Assembly (NCBI RefSeq): GCF_052114605.1
Contig: NZ_JBFRFB010000001.1
Coordinates: 422,856 to 486,855, forward strand
From: Microvirga sp052114605
Lineage (GTDB): Bacteria > Pseudomonadota > Alphaproteobacteria > Rhizobiales > Beijerinckiaceae
DNA length: 64,000 nucleotides
Direction of reading: 5' to 3'
The notes below the pieces were generated by a model. It was not told the origin of the DNA and did not search any database. It saw only the letters and a list, made by a program, of their open reading frames with translations. Shown here in pieces: positions 40,635-49,839 of the stretch. The stretch's first letter is position 1; the number at the start of each line of letters is the position of its first letter. The position numbers were made by a program, and so were the translations under genes.

Positions 40635-41903
40635 TTAAGCGCTGGCGCTCGCCGCCTGCTCGCTGCGATCGCCATGGATGAAGAGTGGCTTGGCCTTTCC
40701 TTCCACGACTTCCGGCCCGATGACCACCTGCTCGACCGAATCGAGGCCCGGCAGGTCGTACATGGTCTCCAACAGGATGCCTTCCATGATCGACCGCAGA
40801 CCGCGGGCGCCGGTGCGGCGCTCGATGGCCTTCTTGGCGATCAGGGTCAGGGCCTCGTCCTGGAACGTCAGCTGGACATTCTCCATCTCGAAGAGGCGCT
40901 GGTACTGCTTGACCAGGGCGTTCTTCGGCTCCTGAAGAATGGTCTTCAGGGCATCGACGTCGAGGTCCTCCAGCGTCGCCAGAACCGGCAGACGGCCGAC
41001 GAACTCGGGGATGAGGCCGAACTTCAGCAGATCCTCGGGCTCCACGGCGCGGAAAATCTCGCCCGTGCGGCGGTCGTCAGGGGCCTGGACCGTCGCGCCG
41101 AAGCCGATGGAGGTGCCTTTGCCGCGGCCAGAAATGATCCGCTCAAGACCGGCGAAGGCGCCGCCGCAGATGAACAGGATGTTCGTGGTGTCGACCTGCA
41201 GGAATTCCTGCTGCGGATGCTTGCGGCCGCCCTGCGGAGGTACGGAGGCAACCGTGCCTTCCATGATCTTCAGGAGCGCCTGCTGCACACCCTCGCCAGA
41301 CACGTCGCGGGTGATGGACGGGTTGTCGGACTTGCGGGAGATCTTGTCGATCTCGTCGATATAGACGATGCCGCGCTGCGCCCGCTCGACATTGTAGTCG
41401 GAGGCCTGAAGCAGCTTGAGGATGATGTTCTCGACGTCCTCACCAACGTAACCGGCTTCGGTCAGCGTGGTGGCGTCGGCCATAGTGAAGGGCACGTCCA
41501 GGATTCGGGCGAGCGTCTGCGCAAGCAGGGTCTTACCAGAACCGGTGGGGCCGATCAGCAGGATGTTGGACTTCGCCAGTTCCACGTCGTTGTGCTTCGT
41601 GGCATGGGCGAGGCGCTTGTAATGGTTGTGGACCGCCACCGAGAGCACCTTCTTGGCGTGCTCCTGGCCGATCACGTAATCGTCAAGGACTCGGCTGATC
41701 TCTTTGGGGGTGGGCACGCCATCCCGGGACTTCACGAGGGAGGATTTCGACTCCTCGCGGATGATGTCCATGCACAGCTCGACGCATTCATCGCAGATGA
41801 AAACCGTCGGGCCAGCGATCAGCTTGCGAACCTCGTGCTGGCTCTTGCCGCAGAACGAGCAGTACAGGGTGCTCTTGGAGTCGTTGCCGCCAGCCTTGGT
41901 CAT
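40635..41903 (-). CDS. clpX: ClpXP unfoldase ATPase ClpX
   Basis: 422 residues from MTKAGGNDSKSTLYCSFCGK. An N-terminal zinc domain has C15, C18, C37 and C40. The AAA+ domain has Walker A GPTGSGKTLLAQTLA, Walker B IVYIDEIDKI, sensor regions and the RKHPQQEFLQVDT loop. The IGF-type loop that docks to ClpP appears as IGFGA. It unfolds tagged proteins and feeds them to ClpP. The start is at 41903, where the zinc domain begins; an earlier in-frame start at 41951 is not supported. It lies about 220 bases after clpP. Confidence 0.96.
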   Translation of the reverse strand: MTKAGGNDSKSTLYCSFCGKSQHEVRKLIAGPTVFICDECVELCMDIIREESKSSLVKSRDGVPTPKEISRVLDDYVIGQEHAKKVLSVAVHNHYKRLAHATKHNDVELAKSNILLIGPTGSGKTLLAQTLARILDVPFTMADATTLTEAGYVGEDVENIILKLLQASDYNVERAQRGIVYIDEIDKISRKSDNPSITRDVSGEGVQQALLKIMEGTVASVPPQGGRKHPQQEFLQVDTTNILFICGGAFAGLERIISGRGKGTSIGFGATVQAPDDRRTGEIFRAVEPEDLLKFGLIPEFVGRLPVLATLEDLDVDALKTILQEPKNALVKQYQRLFEMENVQLTFQDEALTLIAKKAIERRTGARGLRSIMEGILLETMYDLPGLDSVEQVVIGPEVVEGKAKPLFIHGDRSEQAASASA

Positions 41904-42092
41904 TATCACATCTCCAATTCGTACAGGACCGGCCCCTTGCCGGCCCCGCACTTCTTAAGTTTATGAGCGTGGGACCTAATGAAAGGTTCCAGCGCCAACA
42001 ATTCCGTCAAATCGCTACGTCTCCCGAATCCACATGCAATCACGTGACAGGCGCGTGATCAATAGAAACGGGATTACAGGCTAAAAAGACGC

Positions 42093-42117
42093 ACCTGGGG
42101 AGAATCTTTCCCCAGGT
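42093..42117 (-). terminator. Hairpin after clpP, possible terminator
   Basis: ACCTGGGGA/TCCCCAGGT stem with a short A/T loop. On the minus strand a T-run follows only after a few bases (GCGTCTTTTT), so termination may be partial. Confidence 0.55.
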
Positions 42118-42125
42118 TTTAGGGA

Positions 42126-42758
42126 TTAGGTCGGAGTGGCTGCGGGCTCGGGGCGTTTTTCGACGACCTGATCGATCAGCCCGAACTCACGGGCGGCCTC
42201 GGCGGTCATGAAGTTGTCGCGCTCGAGAGCTCGCTCGATTTCCTCGTAGCTCCGGCCCGTATGATTCACGTAGATCTCATTGAGACGGCGCTTGAGAGCC
42301 TCGCTCTCACGGGCGTGGATCATGATGTCCGTGACCTGACCCTGGTAACCGCCGGAGGGCTGGTGAACCATGATTCGGGCGTTCGGGAGCGCGAAGCGCA
42401 TGCCCTTCTCGCCGGCGGTCAGGAGAAGGGAACCCATGGACGCGGCCTGGCCGACGCAGAGCGTCGAGACAGGGCAGCGGATAAACTGCATGGTGTCGTA
42501 GATCGACAGGCCCGAGGTCACGACGCCGCCGGGCGAGTTGATGTAGAAGGAAATTTCCTTCTTCGGGTTCTCGGCTTCGAGGAAGAGCAGCTGCGCCACG
42601 ATGAGCGAAGCCGAGTAATCTTCGACCGGACCCGTAAGGAAAATAATCCGCTCGCGCAGGAGGCGCGAATAGATGTCGAAGGCGCGCTCGCCGCGGTTCG
42701 ACTGCTCGACCACCATCGGGACGAGCGTATTGTTAAAGAGCGCTACCGGATCTCTCAT
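42126..42758 (-). CDS. clpP: ATP-dependent Clp protease proteolytic subunit
   Basis: 210 residues. The catalytic triad is visible: S107 in GQAASMGSLLL, H132 in IMVHQPSGG and D181 near ERDNFM. EISFYINSPGGVVTSGL and the N-terminal axial loop LVPMVVEQSNRGERAFDIYS are typical. Fourteen subunits form the barrel peptidase that works with ClpX or ClpA. It follows tig after about 75 bases. The ATG is at 42758. Confidence 0.97.
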   Translation of the reverse strand: MRDPVALFNNTLVPMVVEQSNRGERAFDIYSRLLRERIIFLTGPVEDYSASLIVAQLLFLEAENPKKEISFYINSPGGVVTSGLSIYDTMQFIRCPVSTLCVGQAASMGSLLLTAGEKGMRFALPNARIMVHQPSGGYQGQVTDIMIHARESEALKRRLNEIYVNHTGRSYEEIERALERDNFMTAEAAREFGLIDQVVEKRPEPAATPT

Positions 42759-42835
42759 GTCTCACTGCTCCAAAGCGGCCGCGCGGATGCGCGGCCGTCT
42801 GATTGATGCAAGGTGCGAGACACTCGAGATGAGGG

Positions 42836-44233
42836 TTACTCGCCCTTGCTGGCTTTCTTGCCGCCCTTAGCCTTCGGCTTGGAATCGGCTTCCTCGTTCT
42901 CATCGTCGGCGAAGAGCGCTTCCTTGGAAACGGTTTCCTCGTTCACCTTCACCTGGGACAGGATCTGGTCGACGACTTTCTCCTCGAACAGAGGAGCCCG
43001 GATTTCGGCGAGAGCCTGCGGGTTCTTCTGATAGAACTCCCAAACCTGCCGTTCCTGGCCGGGGTACTGGCGGACCCGCTCGATGAGGGCCTGAGTCACC
43101 TCGTCGTCGGAAATCTTGATATCGGACTTCTCGCCGATCTGCGCAAGGACCAAACCAAGTCGCACCCGGCGCTCGGCGATCTTCTGGTATTCGGCCTTGG
43201 CCTCTTCCTCGGTGGTGTCCTCGTCGGCGAAGGTGCGGCCGTTCGACTTCATGTCGGCCTCGACCTGCGACCACACGGCAGCGAATTCCTGCTCCACGAG
43301 GGTCGGCGGCAGCTCGAAGCTGTACTTTGCGTCGAGAGCGTCCAGCAGTTCCTTCTTCACCTTGCGGCGGGACTGCGTGTCGAAGTCGCGCTTGATGGCG
43401 TCGCGGATGGCTTCCTTGAGCTTATCAAGGGAATCCATTCCGAAGTTCTTGGCCATCTCGTCGTCGATCTTCAGCTCGCCGGGAGCCTCGACTTCCTTCA
43501 CGGTCACGTCGAACTCGGCAGCCTTGCCGGCGAGATGATTAGCCATGTAGTTCACGGGGAAGGAAACCTTCACGAGCTTGGTGTCGCCGGCCTTGAGGCC
43601 GATGAGCTGCTCTTCGAAGCCCGGGATGAAGGTGTTGGAGCCGAGCTCCACACGGATATCCTGGCCCTTGCCGCCCTCGAACTCTTCGCCGTCGATGCGG
43701 CCCGTGAAGTCCACGACGACGCGGTCGCCATCGGCGGATTTGCCGGTCTTGGCCTCGTAGGTGCGGTTCTGCTTGGCCATGCGCTCAAGCGACTCGTTGA
43801 TTTCCGTGTCGGAAACCTCGGCCACCGGCTTCTTCACGCTCACGGCGGAGAGATCGACCAGCTCGAACTCGGGCAGGACTTCGAGAGCAACCGTGAAGGA
43901 CAGGTCGCCCTTGGCGTCCATGGCCTTCTCGATGGTCTCCTTGTCCTCGGGGAACTGAACCTGCGGCTCCTGAGCGAGCTTCAGGCTGTTGTCCTCGACG
44001 ATCTTGCGATTGGCCTCGTTCACGGCGTTCTGGAGAACGTCGGACATCACGGAGCGGCCATAGACCTTGCGCAGATGCGCCGGCGGCACCTTGCCGGGGC
44101 GGAAGCCGTTGATCCGCACGCGATCCTTGATGTTGTTCAGCTCGCTGTTCAGGCGCTGCTCCAACTCGGTGGCCGGGAGCACGACCTTGAACTCTCGCTT
44201 CAAGCCTTGGGACAGTGTTTCCGTCACCTGCAT
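42836..44233 (-). CDS. tig: Trigger factor
   Basis: 465 residues from MQVTETLSQGLKREFKVVLP. The N-terminal ribosome-binding domain has the signature FRPGKVPPAHLRKVYG (the GFRxGxxP loop). A PPIase FKBP-type domain (about 155-250) contains RVVVDFTGRIDGEEFEGGKG and FIPGFEEQLIGLKAGD. A long helical C-terminal chaperone domain ends in a lysine-rich tail KPKAKGGKKASKGE. It binds nascent chains at the ribosome exit. The ATG at 44233 has GAAGG nine bases upstream; a GTG seven codons earlier is a weaker alternative. Confidence 0.96.
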   Translation of the reverse strand: MQVTETLSQGLKREFKVVLPATELEQRLNSELNNIKDRVRINGFRPGKVPPAHLRKVYGRSVMSDVLQNAVNEANRKIVEDNSLKLAQEPQVQFPEDKETIEKAMDAKGDLSFTVALEVLPEFELVDLSAVSVKKPVAEVSDTEINESLERMAKQNRTYEAKTGKSADGDRVVVDFTGRIDGEEFEGGKGQDIRVELGSNTFIPGFEEQLIGLKAGDTKLVKVSFPVNYMANHLAGKAAEFDVTVKEVEAPGELKIDDEMAKNFGMDSLDKLKEAIRDAIKRDFDTQSRRKVKKELLDALDAKYSFELPPTLVEQEFAAVWSQVEADMKSNGRTFADEDTTEEEAKAEYQKIAERRVRLGLVLAQIGEKSDIKISDDEVTQALIERVRQYPGQERQVWEFYQKNPQALAEIRAPLFEEKVVDQILSQVKVNEETVSKEALFADDENEEADSKPKAKGGKKASKGE

Positions 44234-44339
44234 GGTTCTATCGCCTTCATTCACTCGAAAAAATCTATATCAGGCTCTGGCCGCGCGGCATGACGCCGTC
44301 AACCTTTTGCCAGGAGCCCCCGGACCCAATCCTGACGAT

Positions 44340-44424
44340 TGGTGCGGGCGGAGGGAGTCGAACCCCCACGACTTGCGTCGCTGGAACCTAAATCCAGTGC
44401 GTCTACCAGTTCCGCCACGCCCGC
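44340..44424 (-). tRNA. tRNA-Leu (UAG)
   Basis: 85 nt with encoded CCA and a long variable arm, as expected for a class II tRNA. Acceptor GCGGGCG/cgcccgc; anticodon stem CTGGA/TCCAG with loop TTTAGGT gives UAG. Confidence 0.94.
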
Positions 44425-44593
44425 GTGGGAGCAGCACGATATACGCGCCCCTCTTCCAGGACGCGGCTCTATAGCATGCTTGGAGAAGCATGCATCAAAA
44501 AAGTTCGTGCGGGGCCAAACGCAACTAAACTTGGCCTTTTCCGTTCAAGATTGTACCTCTGTACCGAGTTTTGAGCCCAGGACGTCCCCACCC

Positions 44594-45907
44594 ATGATCA
44601 CCCGCCGCGCCGCGACCGCAGGCATCGCCACAACACTGATCGGGCTAGCGGGACGAGGGACGGCTCAAACACCGGCAATTCCCATATTGTCAGCCCGCCC
44701 CGCGCAGCAGCGCCTTCGCCCCGACGCGGCAAAGGACGCCGAGGTCTGGGCTTTCAATGGCAATCTCGGCGAAGCAACGCGTCTCAAGCAAGGCGAGGCG
44801 CTCGCCCTCACCTTAAGAAACGAGACCAACCTCCCGCTTTCGCTTCATTTTCATGGCGTGCGCGGTCCCAACGCCATGGACGGCATCGGCGGCCTGACTC
44901 AGGAGCCGGTCGCCCCAGGCAAGGACTACGAGTATCGCTTCACCCCGCCCGATCCGGGCACCTTCCTGATCCGACCCGGTGTGATCGGCGGCAGCGCGGA
45001 GCCCATGGAGCGCGGGCTGTCGCGGCTCCTGATCGTGGAAGAGGCGAGCCCGCCCCCGGTGGATCAGGATGTTGCCATTCTCATAGACGATTGGGCGCTG
45101 GCCGAGGATGGCAGCCTCGCTCTGTCCGAGCAGGCACCCGCAGGCCGCCTCGGCAGCTTCCTCACCCTGAACGGCAACCCCACCCCGCAGCAGATCAAGG
45201 CCCAGCCAGGCGGCCGCATCCGTCTGCGCCTCGCCAATGCCTGCAACGCCCGCACCATGCGCCTGCGCTTCGATGGGCTGAAGGCTTTTGTGATTGCGGT
45301 CGATGGACAGCCTTCCAGCACCTTCGAGCCCCTGAAGGCCACCCTGCCCTTTGCGCCCGGCAACCGCTACGATCTGCTGATCGACCTTCCTCCGGATGAA
45401 GGACAGAACGGTATGGTCATGGCGATGATCGGCACCGGCTTTCCGCTGGCCGAGATCATTGTGGAGGGGACCATACGCGAGCCTCTGCCTCCCATCACCC
45501 CGCTGCCGCCCAATCCCAAGCTGCCGGATGCCATCAAGCTTCAGGACGCCACTCGCAAGGATGTGGTGATCAAGGGCGATGCAAAGACACCCTGGACGAT
45601 CAACGGCGCGCCGAGCCCGGCCTCGGACGCCCCACTCGTCAAGGTGAAGCGCGGCACCCCGGTCGTGCTGGCACTCAAGAACGAGACCGGCCTCAGCCAG
45701 CCCATGCACCTGCACGGCCATGCCTTTCGCTTGCTCCATGCCCACGATGACGGATGGGAGCCCTATTGGCTCGATACGGTTCAGGTGCCGGAGAACAAGA
45801 CGACCCGCATCGCCTTCGTGGCCGACAATCCCGGCAAATGGCTTCTCGCCTCGACCGTCATGGAGCGGTTCGATGCGGGCCTGTGGACCTGGATCGAGGT
45901 GACTTAA
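44594..45907 (+). CDS. Multicopper-oxidase-fold protein lacking copper-site motifs
   Basis: 437 residues with a twin-arginine-type signal (MITRRAATAGIATTLIGLAG). Three cupredoxin-like domains follow. The first HXH (HFHG, H85/H87) and the third motif (HLHGH, H372/H374/H376) are present, but the second HXH is replaced (GTFLIRPGVIGG, where enzymes have a WYHxH-type sequence) and the C-terminal HCHxxxH motif is replaced by LLASTVMERFDAGLW, so the type 1 copper cysteine is gone. Without these ligands neither the T1 centre nor the trinuclear cluster can be complete. It is comparable to FtsP/SufI of E. coli, a copper-free relative acting in division, so a structural role is inferred. It ends four bases inside the convergent nnr gene. 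Confidence 0.82.
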   Translation: MITRRAATAGIATTLIGLAGRGTAQTPAIPILSARPAQQRLRPDAAKDAEVWAFNGNLGEATRLKQGEALALTLRNETNLPLSLHFHGVRGPNAMDGIGGLTQEPVAPGKDYEYRFTPPDPGTFLIRPGVIGGSAEPMERGLSRLLIVEEASPPPVDQDVAILIDDWALAEDGSLALSEQAPAGRLGSFLTLNGNPTPQQIKAQPGGRIRLRLANACNARTMRLRFDGLKAFVIAVDGQPSSTFEPLKATLPFAPGNRYDLLIDLPPDEGQNGMVMAMIGTGFPLAEIIVEGTIREPLPPITPLPPNPKLPDAIKLQDATRKDVVIKGDAKTPWTINGAPSPASDAPLVKVKRGTPVVLALKNETGLSQPMHLHGHAFRLLHAHDDGWEPYWLDTVQVPENKTTRIAFVADNPGKWLLASTVMERFDAGLWTWIEVT

Positions 45908-47385
45908 AGAAGCTTACGCAAAACGCCGGGCACCAGCTCCGCCAGATCCTCCGCGATCAGACCGGGGCCGAAGCTTACCCCTGCCTCCGCATGAATCCAG
46001 ACCCCTGCGCAGGCTGCCTCGAATGCAGGTACGCCCTGCGCCATAAGCCCCGCGATGATTCCGCAAAGCGTGTCGCCCGATCCCGCCGTCGCCAGATAAG
46101 GCGTGCCGTTCTCGTTGATGGCGATGCGACCATCCGGCGATGCGATGACCGTATCCGGCCCTTTGAGCACCATCACGCCGCCGAGATAGAACGCGGCGCG
46201 GCGGGCGCGCTCGATTTTCGATTCCGGATCAAGGATATCCGGGTGACCTTTGAACAGACGGTTGAACTCCCCGTCATGGGGCGTGAGCACGGTCGGCGCT
46301 TGGCGAAAGGCCTGGTGCAGCTCGGTTCCGAGGCCCTCAAAGGAAGTCAGGGCATCGGCATCGAGCACGAGGCTACGGTGCGCGTGGACCGCAACAGCCA
46401 CCATGGCGCGGGTGCCGGAATGGACGCCGAGGGCAGGCCCCATGACCAGTGCATTGAACCGCGCATCCTGCAGAATCGCATGGAGCCCCTCCGGCCCATC
46501 GCAGCCGCGCAGCATGATGGCAGTGAGGTGAGCGGCGTTGACGCCCAAAGCCTCTGGCGGCGAAGCCACAGTGACTAGGCCTGACCCGATTCTCAAAGCC
46601 GCCCGCGCGGCAAGGCGCGCGGCGCCGGTGCGGGTCGCTCCGCCGGACAACACAAGGGTATGGCCGCGATCGTATTTATGAGCGGACAGTTCCGGCCTTG
46701 GCAGCTTCTCCAGCCATAAGCTCGGGGCATTGGCGAACAGCGTACCGCCTTCAGCTTCAAGCGTTGCCCGCGCTATGCCGATATCCGCCACCTCGACTTG
46801 GCCACAGAAAGCGCGGCCCGGCATCAGGAGGTGACAGGGTTTGCGGGCGGCAAACGTCACCGTCCGCGTGGCTCTGACGGCGACCCCACGAACAACGCCG
46901 CTGTCGCCGTCGATGCCCGAGGGAAGGTCCACAGCGAGAACCGGCTGACCCGAGGCATTCATATGATCGACCGCAAGCCGTGCCGCACCTTCGAGATCCC
47001 GTGCGAGGCCCGTGCCGAACAGGGCGTCTATGATGAGGTCCGCTTTCCCAAAAGATAGCTCTTCGACAGGCTCGACCTTGCCCTTCCAATCCTGTGCCGC
47101 GAGGGCCGCATCGCCCGACAATCGGTCCAGTGAACCGAGAAGACCCAAGGTGACCTGGTACCCCTGCTCTGCCAGAAGGCTTGCCGCGATGAAGCCATCG
47201 CCTCCATTCTGACCAGGGCCAGCCGCTACGACCACCCTCGCCCCCTTCGTGATCATTCCTTTGGCAGTTTCAGCGACTGCGAGTCCGGCACGGCGCATGA
47301 GCTCGATTCCGGAAATTCCCGCCGCGATGGTCGCAGCGTCCGCCTTTTTCATTTCCTGGGGTCTGAGAACCAGTTCAGTGCTCAT
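45904..47385 (-). CDS. nnr: Bifunctional NAD(P)H-hydrate repair enzyme (epimerase and dehydratase)
   Basis: 493 residues from MSTELVLRPQEM. The N-terminal epimerase domain (about 1-210) has RRAGLAVAETAKGMI, VVAAGPGQNGGDGFIAASLL and LIIDALFGTGL, which interconverts S- and R-NAD(P)HX. The C-terminal dehydratase (about 225-493) has LVLSGGATRTGAARLAARAA, LTPHDGEFNRLF and the ATP/ADP-binding TAGSGDTLCGIIAGLMAQG. It repairs hydrated NADH and NADPH. The start at 47385 is chosen because the E-domain begins there. In other rhizobia nnr also stands just upstream of glnB, read divergently or in line. Confidence 0.94.
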   Translation of the reverse strand: MSTELVLRPQEMKKADAATIAAGISGIELMRRAGLAVAETAKGMITKGARVVVAAGPGQNGGDGFIAASLLAEQGYQVTLGLLGSLDRLSGDAALAAQDWKGKVEPVEELSFGKADLIIDALFGTGLARDLEGAARLAVDHMNASGQPVLAVDLPSGIDGDSGVVRGVAVRATRTVTFAARKPCHLLMPGRAFCGQVEVADIGIARATLEAEGGTLFANAPSLWLEKLPRPELSAHKYDRGHTLVLSGGATRTGAARLAARAALRIGSGLVTVASPPEALGVNAAHLTAIMLRGCDGPEGLHAILQDARFNALVMGPALGVHSGTRAMVAVAVHAHRSLVLDADALTSFEGLGTELHQAFRQAPTVLTPHDGEFNRLFKGHPDILDPESKIERARRAAFYLGGVMVLKGPDTVIASPDGRIAINENGTPYLATAGSGDTLCGIIAGLMAQGVPAFEAACAGVWIHAEAGVSFGPGLIAEDLAELVPGVLRKLL

Positions 47386-47563
47386 AACGGACTCCAAAAA
47401 TGCTGATTCCGGGTCGTTTGATGCCGAAAATCGCACTTGCATAAACTTTGAGCAGCATGTGCACTGTAGAGCAGCAAAAGCGCCTCATTTGGAAAGATGA
47501 ATCCATGGAAGGGGCCTCACGCTGGTGCTAAAAGCGGCAATCTCGAACTGAAACGGTCATCCG

Positions 47564-47902
47564 ATGAAGAAAATCGAAGCCATCATCAAGCCTTTCAAGC
47601 TGGATGAAGTCAAAGAAGCTCTCCAGGAGGTCGGTCTCCAAGGAATAACCGTGATCGAAGCGAAGGGCTTCGGGCGCCAGAAGGGCCATACCGAACTCTA
47701 TCGCGGGGCGGAGTATGTCGTCGACTTCCTGCCCAAGGTGAAGCTCGAGATCGTCCTTAACGACGACATGGCGGAAAGCGCCATCGAAGCCATCCGCAAG
47801 GCCGCCCAAACGGGCCGCATCGGAGATGGCAAGATCTTCGTTTCGACGGTCGAAGAGGCCGTCCGCATCAGAACAGGCGAGACCGGATCCGACGCGATCT
47901 GA
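47564..47902 (+). CDS. glnB: Nitrogen regulatory protein P-II
   Basis: 112 residues, standard PII length. The uridylylation site Y51 lies in the T-loop sequence GHTELYRGAEYVVDFLPKVK. The B and C loops TGRIGDGKIFVS and RIRTGETG bind ATP and ADP. PII reports 2-oxoglutarate and glutamine status and controls glutamine synthetase adenylylation and NtrB. It is followed 69 bases later by glnA on the same strand, the usual rhizobial glnBA operon. I found no clear sigma-54 promoter in the 178 bases upstream. Confidence 0.96.
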   Translation: MKKIEAIIKPFKLDEVKEALQEVGLQGITVIEAKGFGRQKGHTELYRGAEYVVDFLPKVKLEIVLNDDMAESAIEAIRKAAQTGRIGDGKIFVSTVEEAVRIRTGETGSDAI

Positions 47903-47971
47903 CAACGCTTCCATGAACCAAGGCTTGAAGCCTCGGAATTACTCTCAAGGGCAGAAGAGGACTGAATAATC

Positions 47972-49381
47972 ATGCAGACCGTCAAGGATGCGCTCAAGGC
48001 GATCAAGGACAACGACGTCAAATACGTCGACTTCCGTTTCACGGATCCGCGCGGCAAGTGGCAGCATGTGACGTTCGACGTCTCGATGGTCGATGAGGAC
48101 ATGTTCGCCGACGGCATCATGTTCGACGGTTCTTCCATCGCCGGCTGGAAGGCGATCAACGAGTCCGACATGACCCTCATGCCCGACCCGACGACCGCTC
48201 AGCTGGACCCGTTCTTCTCGGCCTCCACCCTGTCGATCAACTGCGACATTCTCGAGCCGGCCACGGGCGAGCCCTATAACCGCGACCCGCGCGGCATCGC
48301 CAAGAAGGCCGAGGCCTTCCTGAAGTCCACCGGCATCGCCGACACGGTCTATGTGGGCCCCGAGGCCGAGTTCTTCGTGTTCGACGATGTGCGCTTCTCG
48401 TCCGATCCCTACAACACCGGCTTCAAGCTCGATGCCGCCGAGCTGCCGATCAACGGCGACACCGCTTATGAAGGCGGCAACCTCGGCCACCGCATCCCGG
48501 TCAAGGGCGGCTACTTCCCGGTTCCGCCGCTGGATTCTGCTCAGGACATGCGCAGCGAAATGCTCGCCGCCATGAAGGCTATGGGCGTGACGGTCGAGAA
48601 GCACCACCACGAAGTGGCTTCCGCCCAGCACGAGCTCGGCACCAAGTTCAACACCCTCGTGAAGACCGCCGACGAGATGCAGATTTACAAGTACTGCATC
48701 CACAACGTCGCTCAGTCCTACGGCAAGACGGCCACCTTCATGCCGAAGCCGGTATATGGCGATAACGGCTCGGGCATGCACGTTCACCAGTCCCTCTGGA
48801 AGGACGGCAAGCCTCTTTTCGCCGGTAACAAATATGCCGACCTGTCCCAGGAGTGCCTGTGGTACATCGGCGGCATCATCAAGCACGCCAAGGCGCTGAA
48901 CGCCTTCACCAACCCGTCGACGAACTCCTACAAGCGTCTTGTCCCGGGCTACGAGGCTCCGGTTCTGCTGGCCTACTCGGCTCGTAACCGCTCGGCCTCC
49001 TGCCGTATTCCGTGGACGACTTCGCCGAAGGCCAAGCGCGTCGAGATCCGCTTCCCCGATCCGACCGCCAACCCGTATCTCGCTTTCACGGCGATCATGA
49101 TGGCAGGCCTCGACGGCATCCTGAACAAGATCGATCCCGGCCAGGCGATGGACAAGGATCTCTACGATCTGCCTCCGCGCGAGCTGAAGAAGATCCCGAC
49201 AGTCTGCGGCTCGCTCCGCGAAGCTCTCGCGAGCGTTGACAAGGATCGCGCCTTCCTCAAGGCCGGCGGCGTCTTCAGCGATGACTTCATCGACAGCTAC
49301 ATCGAGCTGAAGATGGCCGAGGTCGCTCGCTTCGAGATGACCCCGCACCCGGTCGAATTCCAGATGTACTATTCCTGCTAA
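47972..49381 (+). CDS. glnA: Type I glutamine synthetase
   Basis: 469 residues, GSI-beta length. The N-terminal beta-grasp has DVKYVDFRFTDPRGKWQHVT; the active site has GPEAEFFVFD, NGSGMHVHQSLW and KRLVPGYEAPVLLAYSARNR. The adenylylation tyrosine is Y398 in DKDLYDLPPREL. It makes glutamine from glutamate, ammonia and ATP as a dodecamer. Adenylylation and the PII protein just upstream are expected to control it. A strong terminator follows at 49425-49453. Confidence 0.97.
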   Translation: MQTVKDALKAIKDNDVKYVDFRFTDPRGKWQHVTFDVSMVDEDMFADGIMFDGSSIAGWKAINESDMTLMPDPTTAQLDPFFSASTLSINCDILEPATGEPYNRDPRGIAKKAEAFLKSTGIADTVYVGPEAEFFVFDDVRFSSDPYNTGFKLDAAELPINGDTAYEGGNLGHRIPVKGGYFPVPPLDSAQDMRSEMLAAMKAMGVTVEKHHHEVASAQHELGTKFNTLVKTADEMQIYKYCIHNVAQSYGKTATFMPKPVYGDNGSGMHVHQSLWKDGKPLFAGNKYADLSQECLWYIGGIIKHAKALNAFTNPSTNSYKRLVPGYEAPVLLAYSARNRSASCRIPWTTSPKAKRVEIRFPDPTANPYLAFTAIMMAGLDGILNKIDPGQAMDKDLYDLPPRELKKIPTVCGSLREALASVDKDRAFLKAGGVFSDDFIDSYIELKMAEVARFEMTPHPVEFQMYYSC

Positions 49382-49424
49382 TCGGACGAGTATCCTCCCG
49401 GCTGCGTCAGCCGCAGCCAACCTT

Positions 49425-49453
49425 AGCCGGGGCCACAAGCCCCGGCTTTTTTT
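49425..49453 (+). terminator. Intrinsic terminator of glnBA
   Basis: AGCCGGGGC-CACAA-GCCCCGGCT followed by six or more T residues. Confidence 0.92.
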
Positions 49454-49511
49454 GTGTGCTGCATGAAGCGGGGCGGCTTCATCGCCCATCGCCTACATCC
49501 GAAGGACAGTC

Positions 49512-49637
49512 GTGCTCAACTCGGTGTCCTGGCAGCGTTATGCCAAGAACCTGAAAGAGCCGATCTTTGTCGCAGCCTACAAGGTCATTGCTATGGCGCT
49601 AAGCGACTGGGAGATGCGGAGAGACAAATTCCTATAG
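49512..49637 (+). CDS. Possible small protein or gene remnant (41 aa)
   Basis: A GTG-initiated frame of 41 codons preceded by AAGGA (49502-49506) at five bases. The peptide VLNSVSWQRYAKNLKEPIFV and then AAYKVIAMALSDWEMRRDKF-L has protein-like composition, with an amphipathic helix and several aromatic residues. It is not part of a longer gene in that frame, since a TGA precedes it at 49464. It could be a true small gene or the end of a decayed one. I do not recognise it. Confidence 0.35.
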   Translation: MLNSVSWQRYAKNLKEPIFVAAYKVIAMALSDWEMRRDKFL

Positions 49638-49787
49638 CGCTCATACTGCGCGTTTTTCATGCCCTTCATAGGCAACGCGAAGGCCAAGACCCAAGAAGCC
49701 AGCCCCAAAGAAGTCTCAGCAGGCCCCAAGCCCCAAGGCTCAAGGCTCAAGTTGAACCAGCCTCGCCGAGAGCCGGCCCATATAACG
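49638..49787. other. Low-complexity spacer
   Basis: Between the glnA end (49381) and the outer-membrane protein gene (49840) the only other content is this C/A-rich stretch with short CCCCAAG/AAGGCTCAAG repeats. I see no gene in it. Confidence 0.4.
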
Positions 49788-49812
49788 AAAAAAGCCCGGG
49801 TTTCCCCGGGCC
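49788..49812 (-). terminator. Intrinsic terminator of the outer-membrane protein gene
   Basis: GCCCGGG-GAAA-CCCGGGC on the minus strand followed by TTTTTT. Confidence 0.9.
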
Positions 49813-49839
49813 TTTCGTCTATCGCCGAAGCAATGGATC

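Noticed and set aside
44339..44593. N-terminal extension of the multicopper-oxidase-like gene
   Set aside because: It would translate the tRNA-Leu gene in antisense; the twin-arginine-type signal begins at 44594.
47386..47563. Possible NtrC or sigma-54 site upstream of glnB
   Set aside because: TGCACTGTAGAGCAGCA is only a partial match to the NtrC palindrome, and no GG-N10-GC element is properly placed.
47945..49489. Long minus-strand frame opposite glnA (514 codons)
   Set aside because: Antisense shadow of glnA, composed of the complement of its codon pattern.
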